A stretch of 64,000 nt of DNA from Pseudomonas sp. MF4836 (GTDB taxonomy: Bacteria > Pseudomonadota > Gammaproteobacteria > Pseudomonadales > Pseudomonadaceae). Under the pieces are notes generated by a model, which worked only from the letters and a program-made list of their open reading frames with translations, did no database searches and was not told the DNA's origin. Positions 33,652-42,124 of the stretch are shown one piece after another; position 1 is the first letter of the stretch; each line of letters starts with the position of its first letter. The DNA lies in the NCBI RefSeq assembly GCF_002018875.1, contig NZ_MVOL01000006.1, positions 310,001 to 374,000 on the forward strand, in the 5' to 3' direction. The position numbers were made by a program, and so were the translations under genes.

Positions 33652-34818
33652 ATGTACCGTTTTTTCGAGCAGCTCAGTTCTCGCATCGCCGCGCCATTCA
33701 TGGCCGGGCAGAGTCGCAACAGCAAAGTCTGGCAGTGCCGCTGCGGGCAATCGCTGTTCTTTCGCAACAGCCAGTGCCTGGCCTGTTCCGCCGCCCTGGG
33801 TTACCAGCCGGAGCAGAGTCGCCTGACGTCCTTGCAGCCTGGTTTTGAGGTCGATACCTGGACGCTCGATGCCGACCCGCCGGCGGGGTTGTTTCGTCGT
33901 TGCGCCAACCTTGATACCCCGGCGGCCTGCAACTGGCTGTTGCCGGCCTATGGCGCGGGCACCCTGTGCATTGCCTGCAGCCTCAATCGGACCATTCCTG
34001 ACCTGTCGGTGGCCGAGAACCCCGAGCGGTGGCGCAAGGTGGAGATCGCCAAGCGGCGTCTGGTCGCGCAGTTGGTCAGCCTGGGCCTGCAGGTCATCCC
34101 GAAAACCCAGGATGAGGACTGCGGCCTGGCGTTCGATTTCGTCGGTGTCGACCTTGAAGGCAAGGCTCCCACCACCGGCCATGCCAACGGCCTGATCACC
34201 CTGGACATCAAAGAGGCCGACGATGCGCACCGGGAGAAGGTTCGGGTGCAGATGCGCGAGCCGTACCGGACCTTGCTCGGGCATTTTCGCCACGAGGTGG
34301 GGCATTACTACTGGGACCGCCTGATCGCCAACAGCCATTGGCTGGAGCCGTTTCGCGGCCTGTTTGGCGACGAGCGGGCCAGTTATGCCGAGGCGCTGGA
34401 GCGTCACTATCAACAAGGTGCGCCGCTGGACTGGCAGCAGAACTGCGTCAGTGCCTACGCCACCATGCACCCTTGGGAGGATTGGGCGGAAACCTGGGCT
34501 CATTACCTGCACATGATGGACGCGGTCGACACCGCCCTCGGTTTTGGCATGAGTGCGCGGGAGATGGATTTCGATTACCAGCCGTTTCCCTTGAGCACCT
34601 TGTATGACCCCGAACACCCGGGCGGGCCGGCCTTCCTCTCGTTCGTCAACGCCTGGATCGAGTTGGCCGGCATGCTCAATGAGTTGTCGCGCAGCATGGG
34701 CCAGCCGGACTTCTACCCCTTCGTCCTGCCGCCGGCGGTGATTGCCAAGCTGCACTTCATTCACCTGGTCATCCAGCAGGAAGGCGGCAAGGCCGACGAC
34801 GTCCTGGCCCTGGACTAG
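33652..34818 (+). CDS. Putative zinc metallopeptidase with N-terminal zinc ribbon
   Basis: A 388-residue protein of unknown role. An N-terminal zinc ribbon has four cysteines (CRCGQ... CLACSA). The middle contains HFRHEVGHYYWD, an HExxH-type zinc protease motif (HEVGH), and a downstream DERASYAEA that could give the third ligand. No signal peptide or membrane helix is seen, so it is probably cytoplasmic. It resembles the family annotated as putative zinc-binding metallopeptidase (Peptidase_Mx/DUF2248-like). Substrates are not known. A good ribosome site (GGGAGGG) precedes the ATG at 33652. It stands alone between ligA and ffs. Confidence 0.8.
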   Translation: MYRFFEQLSSRIAAPFMAGQSRNSKVWQCRCGQSLFFRNSQCLACSAALGYQPEQSRLTSLQPGFEVDTWTLDADPPAGLFRRCANLDTPAACNWLLPAYGAGTLCIACSLNRTIPDLSVAENPERWRKVEIAKRRLVAQLVSLGLQVIPKTQDEDCGLAFDFVGVDLEGKAPTTGHANGLITLDIKEADDAHREKVRVQMREPYRTLLGHFRHEVGHYYWDRLIANSHWLEPFRGLFGDERASYAEALERHYQQGAPLDWQQNCVSAYATMHPWEDWAETWAHYLHMMDAVDTALGFGMSAREMDFDYQPFPLSTLYDPEHPGGPAFLSFVNAWIELAGMLNELSRSMGQPDFYPFVLPPAVIAKLHFIHLVIQQEGGKADDVLALD

Positions 34819-35001
34819 CACCGCTGCTGAAGGCCGGGTGGGGCAGCCCAGCCTTCCAGGCTCCCCGACCAGCCCCGTGCCGTATCAGCAACCCGTCCCC
34901 GGGATTCGGCGCAACACCCTGCCACAACGCCCGCCCGCAGCGTGCCTGCTCCTGCGACAAGTGCTTGAAGCTCATCATATTTTTTAATCTGCATGCAGCG
35001 G

Positions 35002-35029
35002 TTGTAACTTCGACTCAGATAGGTACAAT
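35002..35029 (+). promoter_or_regulatory. Sigma-70 promoter of ffs
   Basis: TTGTAA and TACAAT are separated by 16 bases; transcription would start near 35036. The 184 bases between the metallopeptidase stop and this promoter hold no gene that I can support. Confidence 0.65.
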
Positions 35030-35060
35030 GGCGCGGCTCGCCGTCAGGTGAGCGTCGTTA

Positions 35061-35174
35061 TGGTGACCCCATCGGTCCCCCCGCAACGATTACCCGTGAA
35101 CCTGGTCAGAGCCGGAAGGCAGCAGCCACAGCGGGAACATTGTGTGCCGGGGTGTGGCTGGTGGGGTTGCCTCC
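35061..35174 (+). ncRNA. ffs: 4.5S RNA, signal recognition particle RNA
   Basis: With Ffh it forms the bacterial SRP for co-translational membrane targeting. The conserved domain IV is plain: GGTCAGAGCCGGAAGGCAGC with the GGAA tetraloop and the asymmetric internal loop, and the complementary outer arms GACCCCATCGG... and GTGTGGCTGGTGGGGTT pair into one long hairpin. The exact mature ends are uncertain by several bases; TTATGG/CCATAA pairing extends the hairpin to 35058 and 35178 in the precursor. Confidence 0.93.
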
Positions 35175-35183
35175 ATAACGCTT

Positions 35184-35213
35184 ACTCGTTGATGTTCTTC
35201 AACGAGTCTTTTC
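35184..35213 (+). terminator. Intrinsic terminator of ffs
   Basis: ACTCGTTGA pairs with TCAACGAGT around a 6-base loop and is followed by CTTTTCT. Confidence 0.85.
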
Positions 35214-35412
35214 TCGAATCACTCCCCCTTTTTTGAATACCATGCTTCAGGCTTATCGTGCTTGCGGTTTAATTTCGCCTGCCTTGGGCGCAGGGGAAGC
35301 TTCATTCGCAATGCGGTGCTGATGACGGGCATGAAGTACAAGGACGTTGTCGCCATGGCTTATAGCAGGCGCATTGAAAATGCCGACACGGCACTCAAAG
35401 GGAAAAAATAAC

Positions 35413-36033
35413 GTGGCGATTCGACGTTCTACCTGGCTGGTCCTGACCGCTTCGGTCTTCAACCTGTACCTGGGGGATGCTGCGCTGGCGGCGACATCAA
35501 CCCTGCAATCGGGCAAATACGAAGCCTTGATGCTGGCGGTAACCCCGGAACATCAGGTCGAGGGTTACTACTCCGAACAGATGGGGGAGGGCGTGAGCCG
35601 CAGTTGCACCTTTTACCTGCAAGGCAAGGTTGAGGCGGGGCGCAAAGCAGCGCTGGTCACCTGGCTTGATGCCAGCTACCCCGGCAGCCTTGAAGCCACC
35701 GCCACGGGCGTGAACCTGACCATCGGCAAAGGCCAGCAACACCCGGGTTGCATCAGTGTGATGACGCCGGAGATCGCCACTGGCCTGGAGTTGACCCGGA
35801 CCGCCAGCAAGAAATGGGTCATCCTGGTCACCGTGACCGCCGACAAGGCGTACCTGCAAAAGGCCCCTGACGCCAAGGCCGGGCATCGCGCCTATCTCGT
35901 CAAGGACGATGTGGTCGGGGTGTTGGGCTTCAACAAGGGGTGGGCGCAGGTTGAGTTCATCAACGATAAGGACCGATCGTTCAGCGGCTGGATCAGCCAG
36001 GACCAATACGCGAAGTTGACGCCGAAGCAGTAA
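35413..36033 (+). CDS. Exported protein with C-terminal SH3-like domain
   Basis: A 206-residue protein that I cannot assign to a named function. With the GTG start at 35413 it begins with a standard signal peptide ending DAALA; an ATG 11 codons upstream would spoil that signal. Two cysteines (SCTF and GCIS) could form a periplasmic disulfide. The last about 60 residues (KAYLQKAPDAKAGHRAYLVKDDVVGVLG... GWISQDQY) look like a bacterial SH3-type domain. It stands alone between ffs and a convergent DUF2167 gene. The start codon is the main uncertainty. Confidence 0.75.
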   Translation: MAIRRSTWLVLTASVFNLYLGDAALAATSTLQSGKYEALMLAVTPEHQVEGYYSEQMGEGVSRSCTFYLQGKVEAGRKAALVTWLDASYPGSLEATATGVNLTIGKGQQHPGCISVMTPEIATGLELTRTASKKWVILVTVTADKAYLQKAPDAKAGHRAYLVKDDVVGVLGFNKGWAQVEFINDKDRSFSGWISQDQYAKLTPKQ

Positions 36034-36102
36034 GGCGTTTATCCGCTAGGGCCTAGGGATTGGGCAGGCATCGCCCCCGCAGTACGGGGGGCGATTTTTG
36101 GC

Positions 36103-36996
36103 TCAGGATTTCTTCTTGAACAGTTTGCGGATCAGCACGCCAAGGCCGACCAGACCAAGCACAATGAATTTCTTGCCCGCCAGGAGCAGTACGCCGAGTT
36201 TGGCGAACAGCCCGGCCTTGCTCGCGATACCGCCGGCGACCAGGGCTGCCAGGCCGTAGGAGGCCAGCTTGTCGGTGCCCGGGTTGTAGTCGGCGTAGCG
36301 GTTGCCTTCAGTGAAGTTGGTGGAGGCCAGCACCTTCGGCATCTCGCGCTTGATGGTCGGCAAGTCGGCCATGGCCGCCACCGCGTTGAGCTCCAGCACG
36401 CCCTCGCGGCCCAGCACGCGGATGCTGTAGTTCAGGGTGCTGTCCTTGGCTTCTTCGGCCTTGAGTTCGCGGGCCCAGTACATCTTGTGCGATTGCGCGT
36501 CATAGCGCGGCTGTTCGGCCCAACCCAGCAGGTAGAGAGCGCCGTAGCCCTGTTCCTTGCGTTGTTTGTTGTCTTCTTCGTCTTCGGCCTGCATTTGCTT
36601 GAGCAGGTCGTTGTAATCGATTTTTGCCGCGTCTTCGTCGGAGATATGCCCGTCGTCGTTGTAGCTGATGATCACGCCCCAGCCTTCGGCTGCCAGCGGG
36701 CTGACGTTGCTCGGGACGATCATGCCCAGGTTGCTGAAGCCGGGCGGGTTGCCCCAGCCTTCGGTGAGGAGCTTTTCGGTGTCGGTGGGGTTGAGGTAGT
36801 AGAACTCTTTACTCAGGTCGAGGCGGGCAATGTCACCAGGCAGTTTGATGCTGCCGTGCTGCGGCGAGAGTGATGCCAGGAATTGCTCCGGGGTCACCTG
36901 GTCGGCGTCGCTGCTGTCGGCAGGTGCGCCGGCGTTGGCGCTGAATGGCACGGCATAGAGGGTCAGTGCGGCCAGGAGGAGGCGCAGGTATTTCAT
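36103..36996 (-). CDS. DUF2167 membrane-anchored exported protein
   Basis: A 297-residue protein with a signal peptide (MKYLRLLLAALTLYAVPFSANA), a large periplasmic domain matching DUF2167 (GWGNPPGFSNLGMIVP, EGWGVIISYNDDGHISDEDA, YDAQSHKMYWARELKAE) and one or two C-terminal membrane helices (FIVLGLVGLGVLIRKLF) ending in lysines. The function of the family is not known. A ribosome site (AAGGGAA) precedes the ATG at 36996. It is convergent with the SH3-like gene and transcribed alone. Confidence 0.88.
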   Translation of the reverse strand: MKYLRLLLAALTLYAVPFSANAGAPADSSDADQVTPEQFLASLSPQHGSIKLPGDIARLDLSKEFYYLNPTDTEKLLTEGWGNPPGFSNLGMIVPSNVSPLAAEGWGVIISYNDDGHISDEDAAKIDYNDLLKQMQAEDEEDNKQRKEQGYGALYLLGWAEQPRYDAQSHKMYWARELKAEEAKDSTLNYSIRVLGREGVLELNAVAAMADLPTIKREMPKVLASTNFTEGNRYADYNPGTDKLASYGLAALVAGGIASKAGLFAKLGVLLLAGKKFIVLGLVGLGVLIRKLFKKKS

Positions 36997-37113
36997 CGTA
37001 TTCCCTTACATCTTGTGACAAAAAGACGCGCAGGATACCGGCAGCGTTGGGGGCAGCTCAATCGGATTTTTCCGTTTTGCGCCAGTACGGCAGGGCGTTG
37101 CGGCGGTTTTGAA

Positions 37114-37980
37114 TCAGCCTTGAAGCTGCTCCTGCAGCAGGTGCGCAAAGGCGTCACGTGCCGTGTGGCGCTGGACTTCCTGGTGCCAGACAAAGCGATT
37201 CTCCACCGGCTGCAATTCGGCAAAGCGATAGATCTGCAAGCTTGCGGACTGGGCGTATCGCTCCAGTACGCCCTCGGGCACCAGGGCCATGCCTGCACCC
37301 GCACTGACGCAGCCGATGATGGTGCCCCAGCTGGCGTAGCCGGTGATCGACGCCTGGACCCCGTTGGCGCCCAGCCAGTCTTCCAGGGCGCGGCGATAGG
37401 GGCAGCCGCTGGGCCACATGAACAGGGTCTGGCCGTGCAGATCGCGGGCACTGAGGATCGGTGCGGCGCAGGCATGGGTGATCAGCACCAATGGCTCGCT
37501 GTAGAGCGTGGTGCGCTGCAATTTGGCGGGCAGTGCGTCGGTGGCGACCAGGGCGCCATCGAGCCGATGGTGCTGCAGCTCGTCAAACAGCTGGGACCAG
37601 GTGCCGGTCACCAGCTCCAGAGTGACGTGGGGATAACGGCGATGGTATTCGGCGAGCAGCGGCGGCAGGCGGCCTCCGGCGCAGGATTCGATTGCGCCGA
37701 TGCGCAGGCTGCCACGGGGGCTAGCGTTGTGGTCGACGGCGCGCTTGGCTTCGTCCACCAGCGCCAGGATGCGTTCGCTGTAGCCGAGGAATATTTCCCC
37801 GGCCGGGCTGATTTTCAAGCCGCGGCCGGCACGGATGAACAGTGCGGTGCCCAGTTCGCTCTCCAGCTGCTTGATCCGGGTGGTGATGTTGGAGGGCACG
37901 CAATGCAATTGCAGGGCGGCACGGGCGATGCTGCCGGTGCGCGCTACCGCTCTTACCATGTTTAGTTGGGCCAGTTCCAT
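37114..37980 (-). CDS. LysR family transcriptional regulator
   Basis: A 288-residue regulator with the N-terminal winged helix (LNMVRAVARTGSIARAALQLHCVPSNITTRIKQLE) and a C-terminal periplasmic-binding-like effector domain. It is divergent from the EamA exporter gene with about 100 bases between the starts, the classical arrangement in which the LysR protein controls the neighbour. The effector is unknown. Confidence 0.92.
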   Translation of the reverse strand: MELAQLNMVRAVARTGSIARAALQLHCVPSNITTRIKQLESELGTALFIRAGRGLKISPAGEIFLGYSERILALVDEAKRAVDHNASPRGSLRIGAIESCAGGRLPPLLAEYHRRYPHVTLELVTGTWSQLFDELQHHRLDGALVATDALPAKLQRTTLYSEPLVLITHACAAPILSARDLHGQTLFMWPSGCPYRRALEDWLGANGVQASITGYASWGTIIGCVSAGAGMALVPEGVLERYAQSASLQIYRFAELQPVENRFVWHQEVQRHTARDAFAHLLQEQLQG

Positions 37981-38082
37981 CGTTCACTTCCAGTGAGGTC
38001 TGGGCTCAGTATCCATCAATTGTGGTGAGGTGTGCAGGGCGCGAGACTGAGGTTCTTTCCTCGGCTACCCGGACTTCATCCC

Positions 38083-39015
38083 TTGAACATTTCCCCCATA
38101 TTGAAAACGGTCCTGGCCGGCGCCTTCGTCATTCTGTGCTGGGCCTATTCCCCGGTGGGTATCCACATCGGGCTCGAGGGCTATGGGCCGGGGCACCTGG
38201 CGCTGCTGCGCTTTGTCATCGCGTCGGTGTTCATGGCCGGGGTGGCCCTGGTGATGAAGATCTCCCTGCCACGCTGGCGCGATCTGCCGTGGCTGCTGGT
38301 GTTGGGATTCTTCGCGATTGCCTTGCATCACGTCAGCCTCAATTACGGCCAGCAAGGGGTCAGTGCCGGTGTGGCGAGTGTGTTGGCGCAGTCGGCGCCG
38401 ATCTTCAGCACGCTGATCGCGTTTTTCTGGTTGAAGGAGCCAGTCAGCGGCTGGCGCTGGTTTTGCGTGGGGCTCGGGCTGTTCGGGGCGCTGCTGGTGA
38501 TGGGCGCCGATCGTGGGTTGGCCGGGATTGAGCCTAGGGGACTACTGATTTTGCTGGCGGCGTTTTCCTGGGGGTTGTACTTCGTTTTGCAGCGTCGTTA
38601 CTCGGGGCATTACGGGGTGCTGACCACGGTGTGCTACATGGTCTGGTCCGGCACTCTGTTGCTGACTGTGTATGCGCCGGGCCTGGCCCAGGCAGTGGTG
38701 CAGGCAACATGGCGGGTGAACATCGCGGTGCTGGTGCTGGGGCTGTTTCCCAGTGCATTGGCTTACCTGGCGTGGGCCTATGTGCTGGCGCGCACCGAAG
38801 TCAGTCGGGCGGCGATTGCGATGTACCTGATCCCACCGCTGGCGATGCTGCTGGCGTCGCTGGTGTTGCACGAACCGTTGCGACCCGAAGTGCTGCTGGG
38901 GGCCTGCGTAGTGTTGGGCAGTGTACTGGCGATGCAGTGGGAGGGGCGTTGGCGCAAGGGCAGGGGCGCGCCAGCAGCGGGGCAGATCAGTCGAGGGTCA
39001 GCGCAAAGACCCTGA
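38083..39015 (+). CDS. EamA/DMT family exporter
   Basis: A drug/metabolite transporter with ten predicted membrane helices and two EamA repeats (WAYSPVGIHIG and WGLYFVLQRRYSGHYG), about 310 residues. The substrate is unknown; such exporters often remove amino acids or toxic metabolites. The start is uncertain: no ATG is available near the N-terminus, and a TTG at 38083 (NISPILKTVLAG) is chosen over a GTG at 38032, which would add an unlikely basic extension. Its 3' end overlaps the convergent VOC gene by 29 bases. Likely under control of the divergent LysR protein. Confidence 0.83.
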   Translation: MNISPILKTVLAGAFVILCWAYSPVGIHIGLEGYGPGHLALLRFVIASVFMAGVALVMKISLPRWRDLPWLLVLGFFAIALHHVSLNYGQQGVSAGVASVLAQSAPIFSTLIAFFWLKEPVSGWRWFCVGLGLFGALLVMGADRGLAGIEPRGLLILLAAFSWGLYFVLQRRYSGHYGVLTTVCYMVWSGTLLLTVYAPGLAQAVVQATWRVNIAVLVLGLFPSALAYLAWAYVLARTEVSRAAIAMYLIPPLAMLLASLVLHEPLRPEVLLGACVVLGSVLAMQWEGRWRKGRGAPAAGQISRGSAQRP

Positions 39016-39358
39016 GCCGGTGCCCGTCCGGATCGACGGCGACAAAGGTGTAGCCAAAATCCAGGGCGATGGGGGCGAGGAGGATGGGCTGGCCCAGTTC
39101 GCTCCAGCGCTGATGCAGGCGGTCGACCTCGGCCAGGCTGTCCACCGCAAGGCCCAATTCGGCCGCCCCCGGGAGTGCCTGGGGCGAAGGCTCTACGGTG
39201 TGCCTGGACCACAGCCCGAGCTTGAGACCCGAATCCAGGATGAACAGGGCGAAGGTCGGCGACAGCTCCACGGGCGGCTTGTCCAGCAGGCGGCTGTAGA
39301 AGTGGGCGCTGGTGGCCGGGCTGTCGACGTAAAGCAGAAGGTAGGTGTGGGTCATCAT
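38987..39358 (-). CDS. VOC superfamily protein (glyoxalase/bleomycin resistance type)
   Basis: A 123-residue single-domain protein with paired beta-alpha-beta-beta-beta units (YLLLYVDSPATSAHFYSRLLDKPP and ELGLAVDSLAEVDRLHQRW) and a C-terminal FVAVDPDGHRLRVFAL strand typical of the family. It could act as a binding protein or a metalloenzyme; the substrate cannot be read from the sequence. AGGAG precedes the first of two ATG codons at 39358. It overlaps the EamA gene at the 3' end. Confidence 0.88.
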   Translation of the reverse strand: MMTHTYLLLYVDSPATSAHFYSRLLDKPPVELSPTFALFILDSGLKLGLWSRHTVEPSPQALPGAAELGLAVDSLAEVDRLHQRWSELGQPILLAPIALDFGYTFVAVDPDGHRLRVFALTLD

Positions 39359-39504
39359 GCGACTCCTATTTCCGTGCTGGGTGGCTGAACAGAGGCCACC
39401 AGCTTAAGTGGCGCAGCTGTCAGTTCCTGTCAGGAGTCGTGGTTGAAAAAAACCAGGCAGATTATCGCGGGCGATAGCCTGCCTTGTTCGTGCATGACTG
39501 GGCT

Positions 39505-39819
39505 CTAAGGCTTGGACAAGGCCTGGTCAACCGCTGCTATCAGCTTTCCCAGATCCTTCGGGGGGGCGTTGTGAATGACACCGAACAAATAAGCTCGCTG
39601 TTCGTCTTCCTCGCCCATATCGGCAAAAAAGGCTTTCAGCTTCACTCCCAGAACATCGGCAAACAGAAACAGAGCTTCAACGCTGGGGGTGTAGGTGCCG
39701 GTTTCGAAGCGGCTGATGGTTTTAGGGTCAAAACCGGTTTTTTCACCTAGTTCAGCCTGAGTAAGCCCCGCTACCTTGCGATAACGTCTTATGGCTGGAC
39801 CCAAACTTGAAATTTGCAT
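39505..39819 (-). CDS. Small XRE family repressor
   Basis: A 104-residue DNA-binding protein with one Cro/C1-type helix-turn-helix (LGPAIRRYRKVAGLTQAELGEKTGFDPKTISRFETG) in the N-terminal 60 residues and a short helical C-terminal region. The surroundings are AT-rich compared with the rest of the window, which may mark transferred DNA, but no phage or toxin partner gene is seen. It stands alone; its target is unknown. Confidence 0.88.
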   Translation of the reverse strand: MQISSLGPAIRRYRKVAGLTQAELGEKTGFDPKTISRFETGTYTPSVEALFLFADVLGVKLKAFFADMGEEDEQRAYLFGVIHNAPPKDLGKLIAAVDQALSKP

Positions 39820-40420
39820 CGCTCAATTCCCATTTAGAATCAAGAACTTAACGATAAATCTTCGCATTAGACAACACCATGATTCATCACCTTGCTTTGC
39901 AAAATGTGATGTATTTCGTAGAATCGACGCTTCGGACAGGTATTTGGTGATCTGGTTTCAGAAGGCGGAGTTTGCGAAACAGGAACTCATTGCATTTGCC
40001 CTGTCCGCCCGGACCCGAGGATATGGCGCGCGCTGGACGCCTCGTTAACCTGCGCCAACACTCCGTCGCCACCGTGCCCGGTGCCCTGTTTGATCCTAGT
40101 TGATCTTCGTCGACCCGAAGCTCGACCGTCGCGCAAACCGCTGTACGGCTGCAACCCCGGCATCAGTGTCGGTGGAGCCTTGCCGCCCCGAAGTACATTG
40201 CGAACAGCCCGCAGCCGGCCACCCCGGCATGGGTTTGGAATGCTCTCCATGGAGTTCTAACGTGCGTCTCAAATTGCCGGTTACCTGTGTTGAACGGATC
40301 TTTCCGGGGCAGCAGCGGCTCGATGTCCGGTGCCCTGGTGGTCCGGATCCAAAACGAATCTCTTCCGGGCCCCAGGCCCTGGTCGAGCGGTTCAACCGCT
40401 AGCGACAGTGAGCCTGACTC
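39820..40420. other. About 600 bases without a supported gene
   Basis: The first 150 bases are AT-rich and probably hold the promoter of the XRE gene; the rest is GC-rich. An open frame of 100 codons (40100-40402) has no ribosome site, an odd composition rich in Pro, Arg and Cys, and no family that I recognise. No RNA gene is evident. It may be a decayed gene or the upstream regulatory region of the GGDEF-EAL gene. Confidence 0.4.
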
Positions 40421-42121
40421 ATGGATGAGAAATACCGCAGGGCCGTAGACGCAGCCGCCATTTTTTCCGAGACCGATCTGGACGGGCGTATCACTTACGT
40501 CAACGACCTGTTCTGTAAAGTCTCGGGTTACAGCCGCGAAGAGTTGGTGGGCGCCGATCACAAGATCCTCAGCTCCGGCCTGCACCCGCCCGAATTCTTC
40601 ACCTCCCTGTGGCGCACCATTGCCCTGGGCCAGGTGTGGAAGGGTGAAATCTGCAACCGAGCCAAAGACGGCACCCTGTATTGGGTCGACAGCACCATGG
40701 TGCCGCTGCTCGACGATTCTACCGGGCGCGTGATGCGCTATGTATCGATCCGCTTCGATGTCAGCGAAAACCGCCAACTCCTGCATTCATTGCAATGGCG
40801 GGTGGGGCATGACGTGCTCACGGGCTTGCCCAATCGGGCGTTTCTTTCCGATCTGTTGAACCAGGCACTGGCGTTTTCCCGCCAGGAAGACATCCCCCTG
40901 GCGGTATGCATGCTCGATCTCGACGGCTTCAAGGCGGTCAATGATGGTTATGGGCATGCCTGCGGTGACCTGCTGCTGGTCGAAGTGGCCAGCCGCTTGC
41001 GCAGCATTGTGCGTGGCGAGGATGTGGTGGCACGGCTGGCCGGTGACGAGTTCGTGCTGATTCTGCGCTATGTGCGCGACGTTCAGGAGTTGCGGGCGGC
41101 CCTGCACCGGGTGCTGAGTGCGATTTCCACGCCCTATTCGATTCAGGGCAAGGAAATCAATGTCTTCGCCAGTATTGGTGTGACCCTGTTTCCGGCGGAC
41201 AACGACGACGCCGATACCTTGCTGCGCCATGCCGACCAGGCGATGTATGTGGCCAAGCAGGGCGGGCGCAATCGCTTCCATCTGTTCGATGTGTCCCGCG
41301 ACCGCGAGGTCAAGGCTACGCACCAGACGGTCGAGCTGGTGCGCCATGCCCTGAACGCCGGGGAGTTGTGCCTGCATTTCCAGCCCAAGGTGAATATGCG
41401 CACCGGCTCGGTGGTCGGTTTTGAAGCCTTGCTGCGCTGGCAGCACCCGCAACGCGGGCTGGTGGGTCCCAATGAGTTTCTGCCGCTGGTGGAAGAAACC
41501 GACCTGATCGTGGATATCGGCGAGTGGGTCATGAATCAGGTCATGACCCAGTTGCAGCAATGGCAAGTGAGCGGTCAGGGTTGGCCGATCAGCGTCAATA
41601 TTGCCGCGCGGCACTTCCAGCGCGCTGATTTCGTCGAGCGCCTCAAAGCGATGCTGGCGCGTTATCCGCAGGTGGCGCCGCAGTTTCTGGACCTGGAAAT
41701 TGTCGAATCGGTGGCGATCGAGAATATCGAGCACGTCAGCGATTGCCTGCAGGCCTGTCAGGCCCTGGGCGTGCAGTTTTCCCTGGGGGATTTCGGCACC
41801 GGTCATGCCTCCCTGAGTTACCTCAAGCGCCTGTGCACCCAGACCATCAAGATCGACCGGGTATTTGTCGCCGATATCCTGCAAGACCAGAACGATCTGG
41901 CCCTGGCCCAGGCGCTGATCGGCCTGGCCCGTGCGTTCGGGCGCAAGGTGGTGGCCGAGGGCCTGGAAACCCGCGAGCACGGGGAAGTGTTGATGGCCCT
42001 GGGCTGTGACGTGGCCCAGGGCTACTTCATTGCCCAGCCGATGCCGGCGCAGGAGATTCTGCGTTGGGTGGCGAGTTTCAGCGCCCCTCTGGAATGGCAG
42101 GCCCAGGAAGTCGCGTTGTGA
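40421..42121 (+). CDS. PAS-GGDEF-EAL protein with altered EAL metal motif
   Basis: A 566-residue cytoplasmic c-di-GMP turnover protein: PAS domain (about 10-115), GGDEF-type domain (about 125-290) and EAL domain (about 305-555). The cyclase motif is AGDEF (207-211) with an RGED I-site before it. The EAL domain keeps EALLRW (335-340), FQPK, KIDRVF and EGLE (513-516), but the usual DDFGTG is GDFGTG (Gly456), so one of the two metal-binding aspartates is missing. Phosphodiesterase activity may therefore be weak or absent. The start at 40421 has only a weak ribosome site. Confidence 0.92.
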   Translation: MDEKYRRAVDAAAIFSETDLDGRITYVNDLFCKVSGYSREELVGADHKILSSGLHPPEFFTSLWRTIALGQVWKGEICNRAKDGTLYWVDSTMVPLLDDSTGRVMRYVSIRFDVSENRQLLHSLQWRVGHDVLTGLPNRAFLSDLLNQALAFSRQEDIPLAVCMLDLDGFKAVNDGYGHACGDLLLVEVASRLRSIVRGEDVVARLAGDEFVLILRYVRDVQELRAALHRVLSAISTPYSIQGKEINVFASIGVTLFPADNDDADTLLRHADQAMYVAKQGGRNRFHLFDVSRDREVKATHQTVELVRHALNAGELCLHFQPKVNMRTGSVVGFEALLRWQHPQRGLVGPNEFLPLVEETDLIVDIGEWVMNQVMTQLQQWQVSGQGWPISVNIAARHFQRADFVERLKAMLARYPQVAPQFLDLEIVESVAIENIEHVSDCLQACQALGVQFSLGDFGTGHASLSYLKRLCTQTIKIDRVFVADILQDQNDLALAQALIGLARAFGRKVVAEGLETREHGEVLMALGCDVAQGYFIAQPMPAQEILRWVASFSAPLEWQAQEVAL

Positions 42122-42124
42122 GGC

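Noticed and set aside
40100..40402. Possible 100-residue gene upstream of the GGDEF-EAL gene
   Set aside because: No ribosome site, unusual composition and no family recognised; kept only as part of the intergenic description.
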